Positions 52,940 through 62,238 of a DNA stretch of 64,000 nt are shown here, piece after piece. Location: assembly GCA_016711045.1 (NCBI GenBank), contig JADJTT010000007.1:124001-188000 (forward strand), given 5' to 3'. The notes under the pieces are model-generated. The model ran no database searches. It saw only the letters and a program-made list of their open reading frames with translations, and was not told the origin of the DNA. A program made the position numbers and the translations under genes. How positions within the stretch are numbered: position 1 is the stretch's first letter; each line of letters begins with the position of its first letter. This stretch comes from Saprospirales bacterium (GTDB lineage Bacteria > Bacteroidota > Bacteroidia > Chitinophagales > Saprospiraceae).

Positions 52940-55411
52940 AATGGTTGTTCCCCCTTTTTCGCGAAGCAAACTGACCGTTTCCCCATTCCATTGCGCGTTT
53001 TCAAAAATCCGTCCTGGTATTTGGACGCGCAAACGCTTGTATGGCGGGGAATATGCGCCCTCTTGATGCATACGGACCGTCAGCTTGTCGCCCTTTACTT
53101 CACACGTAAATTGACGCACCAGGAAAATTCCGGCACTATATCCATATCCTTCCCCTTCGTCTTCGTAGAGGGTGGAATGGAAAACTCCATCGGGCCCCGG
53201 ATAGAGGCGTAAGATCAATTCCTCTGCCGGGATGGTCGTGTTGGCGCGCACCGGATGGTGGGGGAGGACAGCTCCTGCTGCTACCAGGATGGGTAGTCGG
53301 TCTAACTGAAGGACTAACCGGTGCTTTTTACCTCCTTCATAGTGTTTTCCGGTTTGATAATCCAACCAGATTCCCTTCGGGAGGTAGATGGTTTTGGACT
53401 TTTGCCCGGCCTTGAATACCGGAAATACCAGCACGTGTGGTCCGATCCAGACCCCTTCTTCGTGGTGGTGGAGCAGGGGATCGGTCTGGTCGTAAAAAAC
53501 CAGGCTTTTTAGCATGGGAGTTCCTTGCTGGATCCAGGTCCAAAAACAGGTGTAAAGGTAAGGGAGCCATTGATAGCGCAACTCAATAGCCTGGCGGTTT
53601 AGTGCTTCCCATTGAGCCCCAAAGGCCCAAGGCTCCTGGTCGAGCCGGTTTTCGGCTTCTTGGGCATGCACCCAATTGGGGTCGTGTAACCCGCCTCCAC
53701 TGAGGTTGTTCCCCATAGAGTGGATGCGGAAAAATGGATGAAAAACCCCCATTTGCAACCATCTCAGCATCAATTCTCCATCGGGTTCGTCCATGAATCC
53801 TCCAATGTCGGATCCCGAAAATCCAAAGCCGCAAATGCTGAGCCGCTGCGTCTGACGGTGGGCAATTTGGAGGTGCTCCCAGGAAGCCATATTGTCGCCA
53901 GTCCAGGTAGCCGCATGTCGCTGCCCACCTGCAAAGGTAGCCCTGGTGAGGACAAAAGGCCGGCGCGCCGGATCGAGTTTTTTCAATCCTTCATAGGTGG
54001 CTCTGGCCATTTGTTGCCCATAAATATTGTGGGCTTTTTGATGGTTCGTGGGCTGGCCGTCGTAGTCGTGCCGGACCTCATCCGGAAATGTTTTTATAGT
54101 TACCTTGAATACCGCTGGTTCATTCATGTCATTCCAAAAGCCGGCCACGCCCTGATCGAGATATAACTTCTTGTATAGCATGCCCCACCATTCGCGAACC
54201 CTCGGATTGGTATAATCGGGAAACACACATTCCTGCGGCCAAACGGGGCCTGTCATTAAATCTCCATTCGTGCGGTAACAAAAGACATCTTGCTCCATTC
54301 CATCCCGATAAACGGCGTATTCCGGATCGATCTTGATGCCCGGGTCGATCATGACCACCGTGTGAAAGCCCATCTCTTTAAATTCCGAAATGAGTTTTTT
54401 GGGGTCGGGGAAGTGCGCCTGATCCCAGGTAAAACAGCGAAATCCATGCATATAGTCGATATCCAGATAGATGGCGTCGCAGGGGATATTCTTTTCGCGA
54501 AAAGTGCGCGCCACTTCCCGCACTCGCTTGTCGGGGAAGTAGCTCCAGCGACTTTGATGGAAACCCAATGCCCAAATAGGTGGCAATTCAGGGGCGCCGG
54601 TCAGGTGGCTGTACTCCCGGGCTACATCCAACAATTGTGGGCCGTAAATGAAATAATACCGCATTTCGCCACCGGCAGCCTCGAAGTGGAGTTCATCTGC
54701 CTTTCTTTTGCCAAAATCAAAACGCGACCGATAGGTGTTGTCCAGGAATACGCCGTAGGCAAGGTCTTTCCGGAGACCGTAGAAAAAAGGAATGGACTTG
54801 TAGAGTGGATCGGTTTGGCTTTGGTAGGAATACGAGTCTGTATTCCAGTTTTCAAAGTCTTTTCCATTAAGACAAAGGGAGCAGGCTTTTTCCCCGAGGC
54901 CGTAGTATAGATCTTCGGTTGTTTTTTCAATGGAAATTGCCAGTCGGATCATCCCGCGCAGAATGGTCCTGCGCGTGTAAAAGCCTTGTTTTTCCTTGAA
55001 GATCGTTTGTCCTTGATTGTCAGAAAGATGTATGCTGAGTGGATTTATTTCCACGATGCACCGTAGCTTGGAAGAGGCAATTAGGTAATGATCCGGATGT
55101 GTTTCAACATGCAAGGAGGGAAGTGCAGTTGATTGGAAATGTGGATCGACCGCATAGGAGAATTCCGGCTCGAAGGTTCCGTTCCACGAATAGCGAAAAC
55201 GCACAATTTGATCGCTGACCCAATTGACTTCCAGGCAAACGCCGGTTGCACAATAGAAGAAAAATACGTGATCTTGCCGGGCCACACGGGTTACCTCAGA
55301 CGGCGCAGTGTCGTAATGTGCGTCCCGTTCCCGGTCATTAACCGTAATAAGTTCCTGGGCAACGGTTTCGTCGCTGGAAAGGGGGAATGGAACCTTTTTT
55401 ACCTTGGTCAT
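52871..55411 (-). CDS. glycoside hydrolase family 31 (alpha-glucosidase type)
   Basis: An 846-residue enzyme without a signal peptide, so probably cytosolic. The N-terminal beta-sandwich is followed by the TIM barrel (about 270-640) with IWALGFHQSRWSY, DAIYLDIDYMHGF, and the catalytic nucleophile Asp428 in GFWNDMNEPAVF (424-435). The acid/base region is GFGFSGSDIGGFMDEP. Then comes the C-terminal sandwich. The family cleaves alpha-glucosidic bonds; the WNDMNEP form is the maltase/alpha-glucosidase type rather than xylosidase. It ends inside the DUF6438-like gene. Confidence 0.92.
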   Translation of the reverse strand: MTKVKKVPFPLSSDETVAQELITVNDRERDAHYDTAPSEVTRVARQDHVFFFYCATGVCLEVNWVSDQIVRFRYSWNGTFEPEFSYAVDPHFQSTALPSLHVETHPDHYLIASSKLRCIVEINPLSIHLSDNQGQTIFKEKQGFYTRRTILRGMIRLAISIEKTTEDLYYGLGEKACSLCLNGKDFENWNTDSYSYQSQTDPLYKSIPFFYGLRKDLAYGVFLDNTYRSRFDFGKRKADELHFEAAGGEMRYYFIYGPQLLDVAREYSHLTGAPELPPIWALGFHQSRWSYFPDKRVREVARTFREKNIPCDAIYLDIDYMHGFRCFTWDQAHFPDPKKLISEFKEMGFHTVVMIDPGIKIDPEYAVYRDGMEQDVFCYRTNGDLMTGPVWPQECVFPDYTNPRVREWWGMLYKKLYLDQGVAGFWNDMNEPAVFKVTIKTFPDEVRHDYDGQPTNHQKAHNIYGQQMARATYEGLKKLDPARRPFVLTRATFAGGQRHAATWTGDNMASWEHLQIAHRQTQRLSICGFGFSGSDIGGFMDEPDGELMLRWLQMGVFHPFFRIHSMGNNLSGGGLHDPNWVHAQEAENRLDQEPWAFGAQWEALNRQAIELRYQWLPYLYTCFWTWIQQGTPMLKSLVFYDQTDPLLHHHEEGVWIGPHVLVFPVFKAGQKSKTIYLPKGIWLDYQTGKHYEGGKKHRLVLQLDRLPILVAAGAVLPHHPVRANTTIPAEELILRLYPGPDGVFHSTLYEDEGEGYGYSAGIFLVRQFTCEVKGDKLTVRMHQEGAYSPPYKRLRVQIPGRIFENAQWNGETVSLLREKGGTTILLDPFPGQGKDPGFELLLESAE

Positions 55412-55450
55412 TCAACATAATTTTTTGGATGGCCAAGGTAAGGTTTTGTA

Positions 55451-55864
55451 TTAAACGCCCAATACTTTGGCTGCCCGGTCGTAATCTTCCGGTTTCAGGT
55501 ACATCACATACCCGTATTCTCCTTTGCCGTCTGTTACCCCGGAGGAGGCATAAATGTTAATTCGTGCCCGATAGAGTGCATCGTGCACTTCCACTAAGGC
55601 GCCCAATTGATCATCTCCATTGACCAGGAAAGCGTGGTGCGGACCAAAATACTTTAATCCAGCCAGCTTGGCTTTTTGTTGGAAATTGACGGAGCTTTCC
55701 GGAAATAAAGTCATCTGAGCGGAGCCCGGACCAGTCGGAACAGCTGTGAAGGCGAGTAGATTGATTCCAAGACTGGCCAGCTGGGATAAGAAGTTATATG
55801 CTTCGCCGGGTTCATCCTTTACCGAGACGTAATAATAGTCGACGCGACGGATTTGGTATGCCAT
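55451..55864 (-). CDS. double ACT-domain-like protein
   Basis: A 137-residue soluble protein with two ACT-like repeats: residues about 1-65 (RRVDYYYVSVKDEPGEAYNF, LASLGINLLAFTAVP) and about 70-137 (HHAFLVNGDDQLGALVEVHD, ARINIYASSGVTDGKGEYGY). Stand-alone ACT pairs of this type are regarded as amino-acid-binding regulatory modules. 39 nt upstream of GH31 on the same strand. Ligand not known. Confidence 0.75.
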   Translation of the reverse strand: MAYQIRRVDYYYVSVKDEPGEAYNFLSQLASLGINLLAFTAVPTGPGSAQMTLFPESSVNFQQKAKLAGLKYFGPHHAFLVNGDDQLGALVEVHDALYRARINIYASSGVTDGKGEYGYVMYLKPEDYDRAAKVLGV

Positions 55865-55971
55865 ACCTAATGTTTTTGTTGGGGCAAAAGGTAGTCATTT
55901 TTCCTCGAAAAAAAAATGACTTGAGGCAAGAGAATTATAAACGGGTTGCCGAAACAATTCGCTTGACTAAA

Positions 55972-56498
55972 TTAACTTCTGGAAGGGAAAATTCCCTGGA
56001 TGCAGATAATGTAATTCAGGCCAAGAGAAGGCTGGCGGATATCCGTAGTTCCCGAATTCAGGACGAAGGTTTTTCCATTGCGGTCGGGCATCACACCTAT
56101 CACAGGAGCGGCGGAAATTTTTTCGGAGCCTATCTTTTGTCCGAGTCTCATATCGGTCAAACCCGGTCCGTTTCCCGGATGCATAGGCACACGACCGCGC
56201 AGATCAGGCAGGGCAAAAGTAGTGCGTCCATCGCCCCCATAGGTGGTACCCAGGATGCTGAATAGTGCCTGATTACTATTGATAGCAAGGAGTTGTCCAT
56301 CGCAAAAGCCCAGCCTCTTGGAGCGAAATTGCCGGCAAACAGGCGGATTTCCCCGATCATCCCTTCGTCGGATACGAGTGTGCTGGTTTCACTGTTGGGT
56401 TGAGCGGCTTTTGGGGATAGCGCGCTCTGCAACAGCAGGGTGCCTGCCACCGCGATCGTGGCAATGCCAATGGCTTGAAAAAATTGGTGGATTTTCAT
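55972..56498 (-). pseudogene. phage-tail-collar-like exported protein, split by one-base frameshift
   Basis: The first frame (56498 down) has an N-terminal membrane segment (IGIATIAVAGTLLLQSAL) then IGEIRLFAGNFAPRGWAF, the start of the tail-collar/microcystin-dependent-protein domain. At GCTTTTGCG (AAAA at 56304-56307 on the plus strand) the frame is lost. The other frame then reads CDGQLLAINSNQALFSILG, TTYGGDGRTTFALPDLRGR, and VPMHPGNGPGLTDMRLGQ down to 55972. One extra T in the TTTT run restores about 175 residues. The signal-anchored form is unusual, since tail-collar proteins normally lack it. It could be a surface fibre-like protein, or a decayed prophage-derived gene. Confidence 0.8.
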
Positions 56499-56634
56499 AA
56501 TGATATGGTTTGGTTGATGACAAAAGCAAAATTATTATTGCCACAAAAGGCGCGAAAGCAACTTTTGATACCGCCTCGATCCAGCGCAGACGGGCAAAGC
56601 AATCTAAGATAAGAGAAAAAAAAGGAAAGATTTC

Positions 56635-57699
56635 CTATTCGACTTGTTCAGGAGGGATAATACCAAGGGCTTTGGCACGTTTTTCCCAGTTTTTGCGCGC
56701 CAGCAGTTGCATGTCGGCGATATTGTCAAATTCATCAAGGATCTCCATGCCGAGCAGGGTTTCGAGCACATCCTCCATGGTTACCAGCCCCTGCATGCCA
56801 CCAAATTCGTTGACGACCAGCGCGATATGTTCCCTTTTTTCCATCAGCTGGTTGAATAGCTCCGGCAAGTGCAGGTTTTCGATGACAACAAGCATGTCGC
56901 GGCGAATTTCTTTGAGCGGGGCCTTACCTCCATGGTTAATGATATTGGTAAGCAGGTCGTCTTTAAGGATAAACCCGGTGATGTCATCAATATTCTCCCG
57001 GTAGATGGGAATCCTGGAAAAGCGCAAATTTTTATTCAGCTGGTGGAATTCCAGGGTTGTCATGTCTTCCGGCGCTGCTTTTACCACCGTTCTGGGAGTC
57101 ATGATATCCTTGGTCCGGATTGTATCGAACCGGATCAGATTCTGGATGATTCGCGATTCTTCCTGCTGAAATACCCCTTCCTGTGCGCCGATCTCCGCCA
57201 TAGTGGAAAAATCGGATCGGCTGAGCACACTCCGGGATTTATCCTTTTTCAACGCACGGGTAATAAATTGGCTAATTATCACGAAAGGGTAGAGGATGAG
57301 CATGACTACGCGCAGGGAGCGAATGGTAAAGGGAATCAATCGCTCCCAATAATTGGCGCCCAGGGTTTTTGGAATGATCTCTGATAAGAGCAAAATGCCG
57401 AGGGTCATGGCCACTGGAATGACCACTGCGGTCATCAGCGAATCGCCCCATATCTTCACCCCCTGAGCTCCGACGCCAATGGCGCCTACCGTATGTGCTA
57501 TGGTGTTGAGTGTGAGGATAGCAGCTAAAGGCCGGTCGATATTGTCCTTTAAGTGCTTGAGGCTTTTTCCCACCGCATGCCCTTCCCGGTACTTGATCTC
57601 GACCACAGTAGGGGTGATACTCAGCAGTACTGCTTCCCAGATCGAGCAAAGGAACGAGAAAAAGATGGAGATCAGAAAGAAGAAGATTAAAAGGCCCAT
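56635..57699 (-). CDS. CNNM/CorC-type transporter: DUF21 plus CBS pair
   Basis: A 354-residue inner-membrane protein. The DUF21 (CNNM) transmembrane domain covers about 1-150 with LCSIWEAVLLSITP, LTLNTIAHTVGAIGVG and LLLSEIIPKTLGANYW. Two CBS domains follow (about 195-330: DIMTPRTVVKAAPEDM, IALVVNEFGGMQGLVTMEDV), which sense adenine nucleotides. The C-terminal transporter-associated (CorC_HlyC) domain is absent. CNNM proteins move Mg2+ or Na+. The GIY-YIG gene ends 8 nt upstream of its start on the same strand. Confidence 0.9.
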   Translation of the reverse strand: MGLLIFFFLISIFFSFLCSIWEAVLLSITPTVVEIKYREGHAVGKSLKHLKDNIDRPLAAILTLNTIAHTVGAIGVGAQGVKIWGDSLMTAVVIPVAMTLGILLLSEIIPKTLGANYWERLIPFTIRSLRVVMLILYPFVIISQFITRALKKDKSRSVLSRSDFSTMAEIGAQEGVFQQEESRIIQNLIRFDTIRTKDIMTPRTVVKAAPEDMTTLEFHQLNKNLRFSRIPIYRENIDDITGFILKDDLLTNIINHGGKAPLKEIRRDMLVVIENLHLPELFNQLMEKREHIALVVNEFGGMQGLVTMEDVLETLLGMEILDEFDNIADMQLLARKNWEKRAKALGIIPPEQVE

Positions 57700-57707
57700 G
57701 GGTTGAG

Positions 57708-57968
57708 TTAGGAGTTGGATGGTCTAAGATAATGCCTTTTTGCGAATGCTCTCCCGGAACCTGACTTCAGATATTTCTCAAATGCTAAAGCCTGGTACTT
57801 ATTTGGGAATGCAGTACAACATGAAAGGACTAATGGCCTTCTCTTTGCCGTAAATTTTACATCTCCATTCTGATGCCGTTGTAATCGGGCTTTCAGATTC
57901 GAAGTGTATCCGACATAGGGTTTCCCGTCACTGCACTTTAGGATATAGACAAACCACCACTGTTTCAT
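57708..57968 (-). CDS. stand-alone GIY-YIG nuclease (UPF0213/YhbQ-like)
   Basis: An 86-residue single-domain nuclease. The GIY-YIG core is WFVYILKCSDGKPYVGYTS (Tyr and catalytic Arg in NLKARLQRHQNG), and the metal-binding Glu is in ALAFEKYLKSGSGRAFAKRH. ATG 57968 is chosen as family starts are here; the longer frame upstream merely translates the tandem DNA repeats. Stand-alone members are common and their targets mostly unknown. It lies immediately downstream of a 64-bp palindromic tandem array, and beyond that tRNA-Ser, all read leftwards. Whether it acts on the array is a hypothesis. Confidence 0.9.
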   Translation of the reverse strand: MKQWWFVYILKCSDGKPYVGYTSNLKARLQRHQNGDVKFTAKRRPLVLSCCTAFPNKYQALAFEKYLKSGSGRAFAKRHYLRPSNS

Positions 57969-58001
57969 AGTCCAGTAATTTGGTGAAATAATCAATCTTA
58001 A

Positions 58002-58375
58002 GTCCAAGTGGGGAAATGACAGGACTGGGTCCGCCGAAGCCAATGAGGGCAATATATTAATAAACGTCCAAGTGGGGAAATGGCTGGACTGAGTCCGCCG
58101 AAGCCAATGAGGGCAATGTATTAATAAACGTCCAAGTGGGAAAAGTACGGACTGCGTCCGCCGAAGCCACTTGAGGGCAATGTATTTATAAACGTTCAAG
58201 TGGGAAAAGTACGGACTGCGTCCGCCGAAGCCACTTGAGGTAGGGTATTTCAAAACGTCCAAGTGGGGAAATGGCTGGACTGCGTCCGCCGAAGCCACTT
58301 GAGGTAGGGTATTTCAAAACGTCCAAGTGGGGAAATGGCTGGACTGCGTCCGCCGAAGCCACTTGAGGTATGGTA
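58002..58375. repeat. tandem array of six 64-bp palindromic units
   Basis: Units start at 58002, 58066, 58130, 58194, 58257 and 58321 (period 64, once 63); the last is truncated. Each begins GTCCAAGTGG and carries GTCCGCCGAAGCC. CCAAGTGG near the start pairs with CCACTTG later in units 3-6, and GGACTGCGTCC forms an inner hairpin. Units 1-3 share one tail (GAGGGCAAT...), units 4-5 another (GAGGTAGGGT...), so the array is mosaic. There are no variable spacers, so it is not CRISPR. Confidence 0.85.
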
Positions 58376-58408
58376 CCCGGCAAAAGAATTGGCCTTTGCA
58401 ACGGGATA

Positions 58409-58436
58409 GCCCGCCTTCGCTAAAGCTTCGGCGGGC
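58409..58436. repeat. hairpin next to tRNA-Ser sharing the array core
   Basis: A 7-bp stem (GCCCGCC with GGCGGGC) 6 nt past the tRNA 3' end. Its complement contains CCGCCGAAGC, the same 10-nt core as each array unit, in opposite orientation. Possible tRNA terminator or related repeat. Confidence 0.6.
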
Positions 58437-58441
58437 GAAGG

Positions 58442-58526
58442 CGGAGGAGGAGGGATTCGAACCCCCGGTACCTTGCGGTACGTCGGTTTTCAAGACCGGT
58501 GCATTCAACCACTCTGCCACTCCTCC
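58442..58526 (-). tRNA. tRNA-Ser (anticodon UGA)
   Basis: On the minus strand, 85 nt fold as a class II tRNA: acceptor GGAGGAG pairing with CTCCTCC, D-arm around GCAGAGTGGTTGAATGC, anticodon stem-loop CCGGTCTTGAAAACCG with anticodon TGA, a long variable arm (ACGTACCGCAAGGTACC) and the T-loop GGTTCGAATCC. The long variable arm and TGA fix serine. CCA is not encoded. A -7 box TACTTTTG (58548-58555) lies 22 nt upstream. Confidence 0.95.
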
Positions 58527-58547
58527 GTGTTGCCCGTGGGAGAACTG

Positions 58548-58555
58548 CAAAAGTA
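58548..58555 (-). promoter_or_regulatory. -7 promoter element (TACTTTTG) of tRNA-Ser
   Basis: Exact TAnnTTTG on the minus strand 22 nt before the tRNA 5' end; no -33 TTG at correct spacing. Confidence 0.4.
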
Positions 58556-58830
58556 AAATACCTTTGGGGATTGCGAAATTCCCGGGCCAAATTTTTTCAT
58601 TTCGGAAAGACATTACTTATCCACACCTTTGCGGCATAATTTTCCGGAATGTGGAAAACTATGGATGTATATTCTGATATTTTTAAGAAACATTATTTTT
58701 TGTTTCGAATTAAAAAAAATGACAAGGGTGTAAAAAAATTTAATTCTGAAAAAAGGTGCGGAAGATTCAGATAAAAAACACTGAATTAATATTAATTTAA
58801 CGTTAACTTGGTAGTATTGCACATAAATCT

Positions 58831-58915
58831 GGAGCACACAAAGGTGTGTCCGGGTAGCGGCTCACGGAGGAAGTGTAGTAAGGTCGGAGGTGAGAGCCCC
58901 CCGTCACTCAGCAAC
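58831..58915 (+). ncRNA. structured leader of Oar-like receptor gene, class unknown
   Basis: Between the A/T-rich spacer (58556-58830, no gene seen) and the receptor start lies a G/C-rich segment of about 85 nt. It has a hairpin (CACAC-AAAG-GTGTG), a long-range stem GGCTCAC with GTGAG(AG)CC, and the phrase GGTGAGAGCC, ending in CAGCAACC. Parts resemble the 5' domain I of group II introns, and CAGCAACC recalls the SAM-I riboswitch core, but no known class fits as a whole. Role as a leader is inferred from position 27 nt before the ATG. Confidence 0.35.
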
Positions 58916-58941
58916 CTATTTTTTTCACCAAATACTTTGCA

Positions 58942-61900
58942 ATGAGAACCCTTACTGCACGGCTTATTTTTGCCACGTTGGCGATGGTCTTGAGCTTCTC
59001 AATGGCCTTTTCCCAGGGTGTAACGACCGCCTCTATGAACGGTCGCATCCAGGATAAAGCATCAGGAGAAGCGCTTATCGGCGTCAACATTGTGGCAGTG
59101 CATACGCCCACTGGATCTACCTATGGGAATAGCACAAACCTGGACGGTGTTTACCGTATTTCCAACATGCGCGTTGGCGGCCCTTACACCATTACTGTAT
59201 CCTACACAGGATATAGCGATCTCAAGATGGAAGATGTGTACCTCCGCTTGGGAGAAGCCAAAAAGCTGGACTTGACCATGGAAGAGTCCGCGATGGAACT
59301 TGGCGTGGTAGTGGTAACAGCCCGCGCGGGTACCGCTGGCGCTAACTCCGGTACCAGTACCCAGATCACCAGTGAAGACATCGACGTGATGCCTACACTG
59401 AATCGCGATGTGGCTGACTTCGTTCGCTTGACACCCCAATCCACCGGGTATGGTGGAGGAACTTCTTTTGGCGGGATTAACAACCGCTACAATGCGATCT
59501 ACATCGACGGGGCGGTGAGCAACGACGTATTCGGTTTGTCCTCTCAAGGTACCAACGGGGGACAAACAGGTATTGCTCCCTTCTCGATCGACATCATCGA
59601 TCAGTTCCAGGTCGTACTCTCCCCTTATGATGTCTCCCTCGGTGGTTTCGCCGGCGGTGGTATCAATGCAGTTACCAAGTCCGGTACCAACGAATTTAAG
59701 GGAACGGCTTATTACTTCATGCAGAACCAAGGTCTGGTAGGGAAAACGAACAAGACCATCACCGACATGACAGGCTCGGAGCGTACCAACGTAGCTGACT
59801 TTTCCCAGCGCACCTATGGTTTGTCCCTGGGTGGACCTATCGTTAAGGACAAGGTCTTCTTTTTCGCGAACGCAGAGATCCGTAAAGATGAAACGCCTGC
59901 GCCTTTTGACTTTGGCACCTATGACGGAGACGCTTCTGAAGCCGATCTGAATAACCTCGCTGGTTTTCTCCGGGAAACTTATAATTATGACCCCGGCACC
60001 TTTGGGGATGTGAATGATGAGTTGAACGGATTGACTTTTTTCGGGAAGTTGGATTTTAACCTCAGTGAAAACCACCGGTTGACCCTGCGTCATAACTACA
60101 CCAAGGCAGAACAGATCAACAGGAACGGTTCTTCCTCCCGAATCATCAACTATTCCAATGACGGGATTTTCTTCCCGAGTATCACAAATACCAGCGCAAT
60201 TGAATTGAACTCTACTTTTGGTTCCAACTTTAGCAACAACCTGATCCTGGGTTACACCACTGTACGTGACGACCGTGATCCGATTGGCGCCGACTTCCCC
60301 CACTTGACGATTTTTGATGGAGCTGGTACACTTGAGATTGGTTCTGAGGAGTTCTCTACTGCCAATGCACTGGACCAGGATATCTTCACGATTACCGACA
60401 ACTTCAAGATATACAAGAATAAGCACACGATCACAGTGGGTACGCATAACGAGTTCTACAGCATTTATAATTTATTTTTGCCTCAGAACTACGGTACTTA
60501 TGAGTACAATACTATTGATGACTTCATCAATGGAAGTCCGGCTTCTGCCTACGACCGTTCCTATTCGCTGGTCGAGAACCTCACCGGTGATGGATGTACT
60601 GCGGCAGCTGACTTCAACGTGATGCAGTTGGGATTTTAGGCCCAAGATGAGTGGAACGTGTCTCCTGCCTTTACGCTTACCTACGGGTTGCGCCTTGATG
60701 TGCCGATTATCACGACAGATCCGGCAATCGACCCGACCTTCAACACGACTACGCTGCCGCTCGTACAGGCGCAATATGACGTGGCAAACAATATCGAAGG
60801 GGGCAAGGCTCCCGACGGGCAGTTGATGTTCTCCCCACGGGTGGGCTTCAATTACGACTTGAGCGGGAATCAAAGCACCATACTGCGCGGTGGCGTAGGT
60901 ATCTTCACCAGCCGTATACCTTTTGTCTGGCCGGGCGCCATGTACAACAACAACGGCCTCACCACAGGCCGTGTTGACGAAACCAACATTGTGGGGGACG
61001 TTATCTTCATTCCCGATGTCAACAAGCAGTATGATAACCCGAATTTCAAGGTTCCTTCCGGAGATATCAACATCTTCACCAAGGACTTCAAATTCCCGCA
61101 GGTCTTGAGAGGTAATTTGGCGTTAGATACCGAACTGCCAGGTGGCATTACTGCAACTCTGGAAGGTATTTATACCAAGACACTCAATAACGTACTGTAC
61201 ACCAACGTGAACTCGGATACGGACGTGAAATTTAACTGGACTAATACGGGTGGCGATGATCGCCCTGTATACGTACGGAAAAGCCTGGATCCCACTTATT
61301 CGACCATTTATGTGGGTTCCAATACCAGTGAAGGTTCGGCTTATACACTTACCGCAGCCTTGTCCAAGGATTTCAACTTCGGCTTGCGTGCAACCCTGGC
61401 TTATACCTATGGGGATGCACAAGCGGTCAATGAGGGTACTTCTTCCCAGAATTCCTCCCAATGGCGTGGTCAGGTCAACACGGATGGTCGCAATACCCCT
61501 GTGCTGGGTCGTTCCGACTTCGCACTTGGTCATCGGGTGTTGTCCTCGCTTTCCTACTCGATCGATTGGAATAAAGCTAAAAATGCGACCACTACCATCT
61601 CGTTTCTCTACGACGGGCAGGCCGGTTCTCCTTATTCCTATGTGATTGGAGGTAGCGGTGGACGAAACCTTAGCAATGAAACCGGTAGCACGAGCAGCAA
61701 CCGGAGCCTGGTATGGATCCCCGCCAGTGCTTCCGAGATCAACCTGGTGGAGAAGAATGGCGTAACGCCCGCCCAACAGTGGGAATTGTTGAACGCCTTC
61801 ATCGAAGACGATCCCTACCTGAGCCAAAACCGCGGTGCTTATGCAGAAAAGAACTCCAACTGGATGCCTTTCACCAGCTTCCTGGATTTGTCCGTCCGTC

Positions 61901-62181
61901 AGGATTTTGGAGTAGAACTGGGTGGGAAAATGCACAAGCTCCAGGTTAGCTGGGATGTATTCAACCTCGCCAATCTGCTAAACCCCGCATGGGGCGTTCG
62001 CTACTCGGTTCCGGGTGATTTTAACAACTACTACCTTTATACCTTTGATAGCTATGCTTCTGACGGCACCACGCCTCAGTTCTACTACACAGAGGAAGGT
62101 GTGGGTACTGATGCGTTGAACATCAGTGACTTTAGCTCGCGCTGGCGTATGCGTTTAGGCTTGCGCTATATCTTCAACTAA
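58942..62181 (+). pseudogene. Oar-like TonB-dependent receptor interrupted by in-frame amber codon
   Basis: The frame gives 565 residues to a TAG at 60637-60639, then continues in the same frame for another 514 residues. Signal peptide (LIFATLAMVLSFSMAFSQ), carboxypeptidase-regulatory-like domain (about 30-115, MNGRIQDKASGEALIGVNIV), plug (about 125-240, with NRYNAIYIDGAVSNDVFG and FAGGGINAVTKSGTNEFKG) and beta-barrel are those of Oar-like receptors, ending in FSSRWRMRLGLRYIFN. The TAG lies in MQLGF-stop-AQDEWNVSP, where relatives have a Tyr (YAQDEW). A single substitution TAT/TAC to TAG explains it. As read, the barrel is cut in half, unless the codon is suppressed or mis-sequenced. Confidence 0.88.
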
Positions 62182-62201
62182 GAAGAAGCACGTTTTTAAT
62201 T

Positions 62202-62235
62202 GAAAAGGCCTCCCGGCAAATCGGGAGGCCTTTTC
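62202..62235. terminator. strong bidirectional terminator
   Basis: A perfect 14-bp stem (62202-62215 with 62222-62235), 6-nt loop, followed by TTTTT, between the receptor gene and the convergent hypothetical gene. Confidence 0.8.
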
Positions 62236-62238
62236 TTT

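Noticed and set aside
58002..58375. Regular 64-bp repeats as a CRISPR array
   Set aside because: The whole unit repeats, with no unique spacers, and no cas genes are present; it is a tandem array.
57969..58613. Open frames through the tandem repeats and tRNA on the minus strand
   Set aside because: They translate repeat DNA in shifting frames (64 is not a multiple of 3) or tRNA sequence; no protein features.
58617..58658. DnaA box TTATCCACA plus a near-match TTTTCCACA in an A/T-rich region, as a possible origin
   Set aside because: One exact 9-mer is about what chance gives in 64 kb, and no dnaA, dnaN or other origin markers are near.
59062..60447. 461-residue frame antisense to the receptor gene
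   Set aside because: Mirror of a strongly coding strand; no start signals or family motifs.
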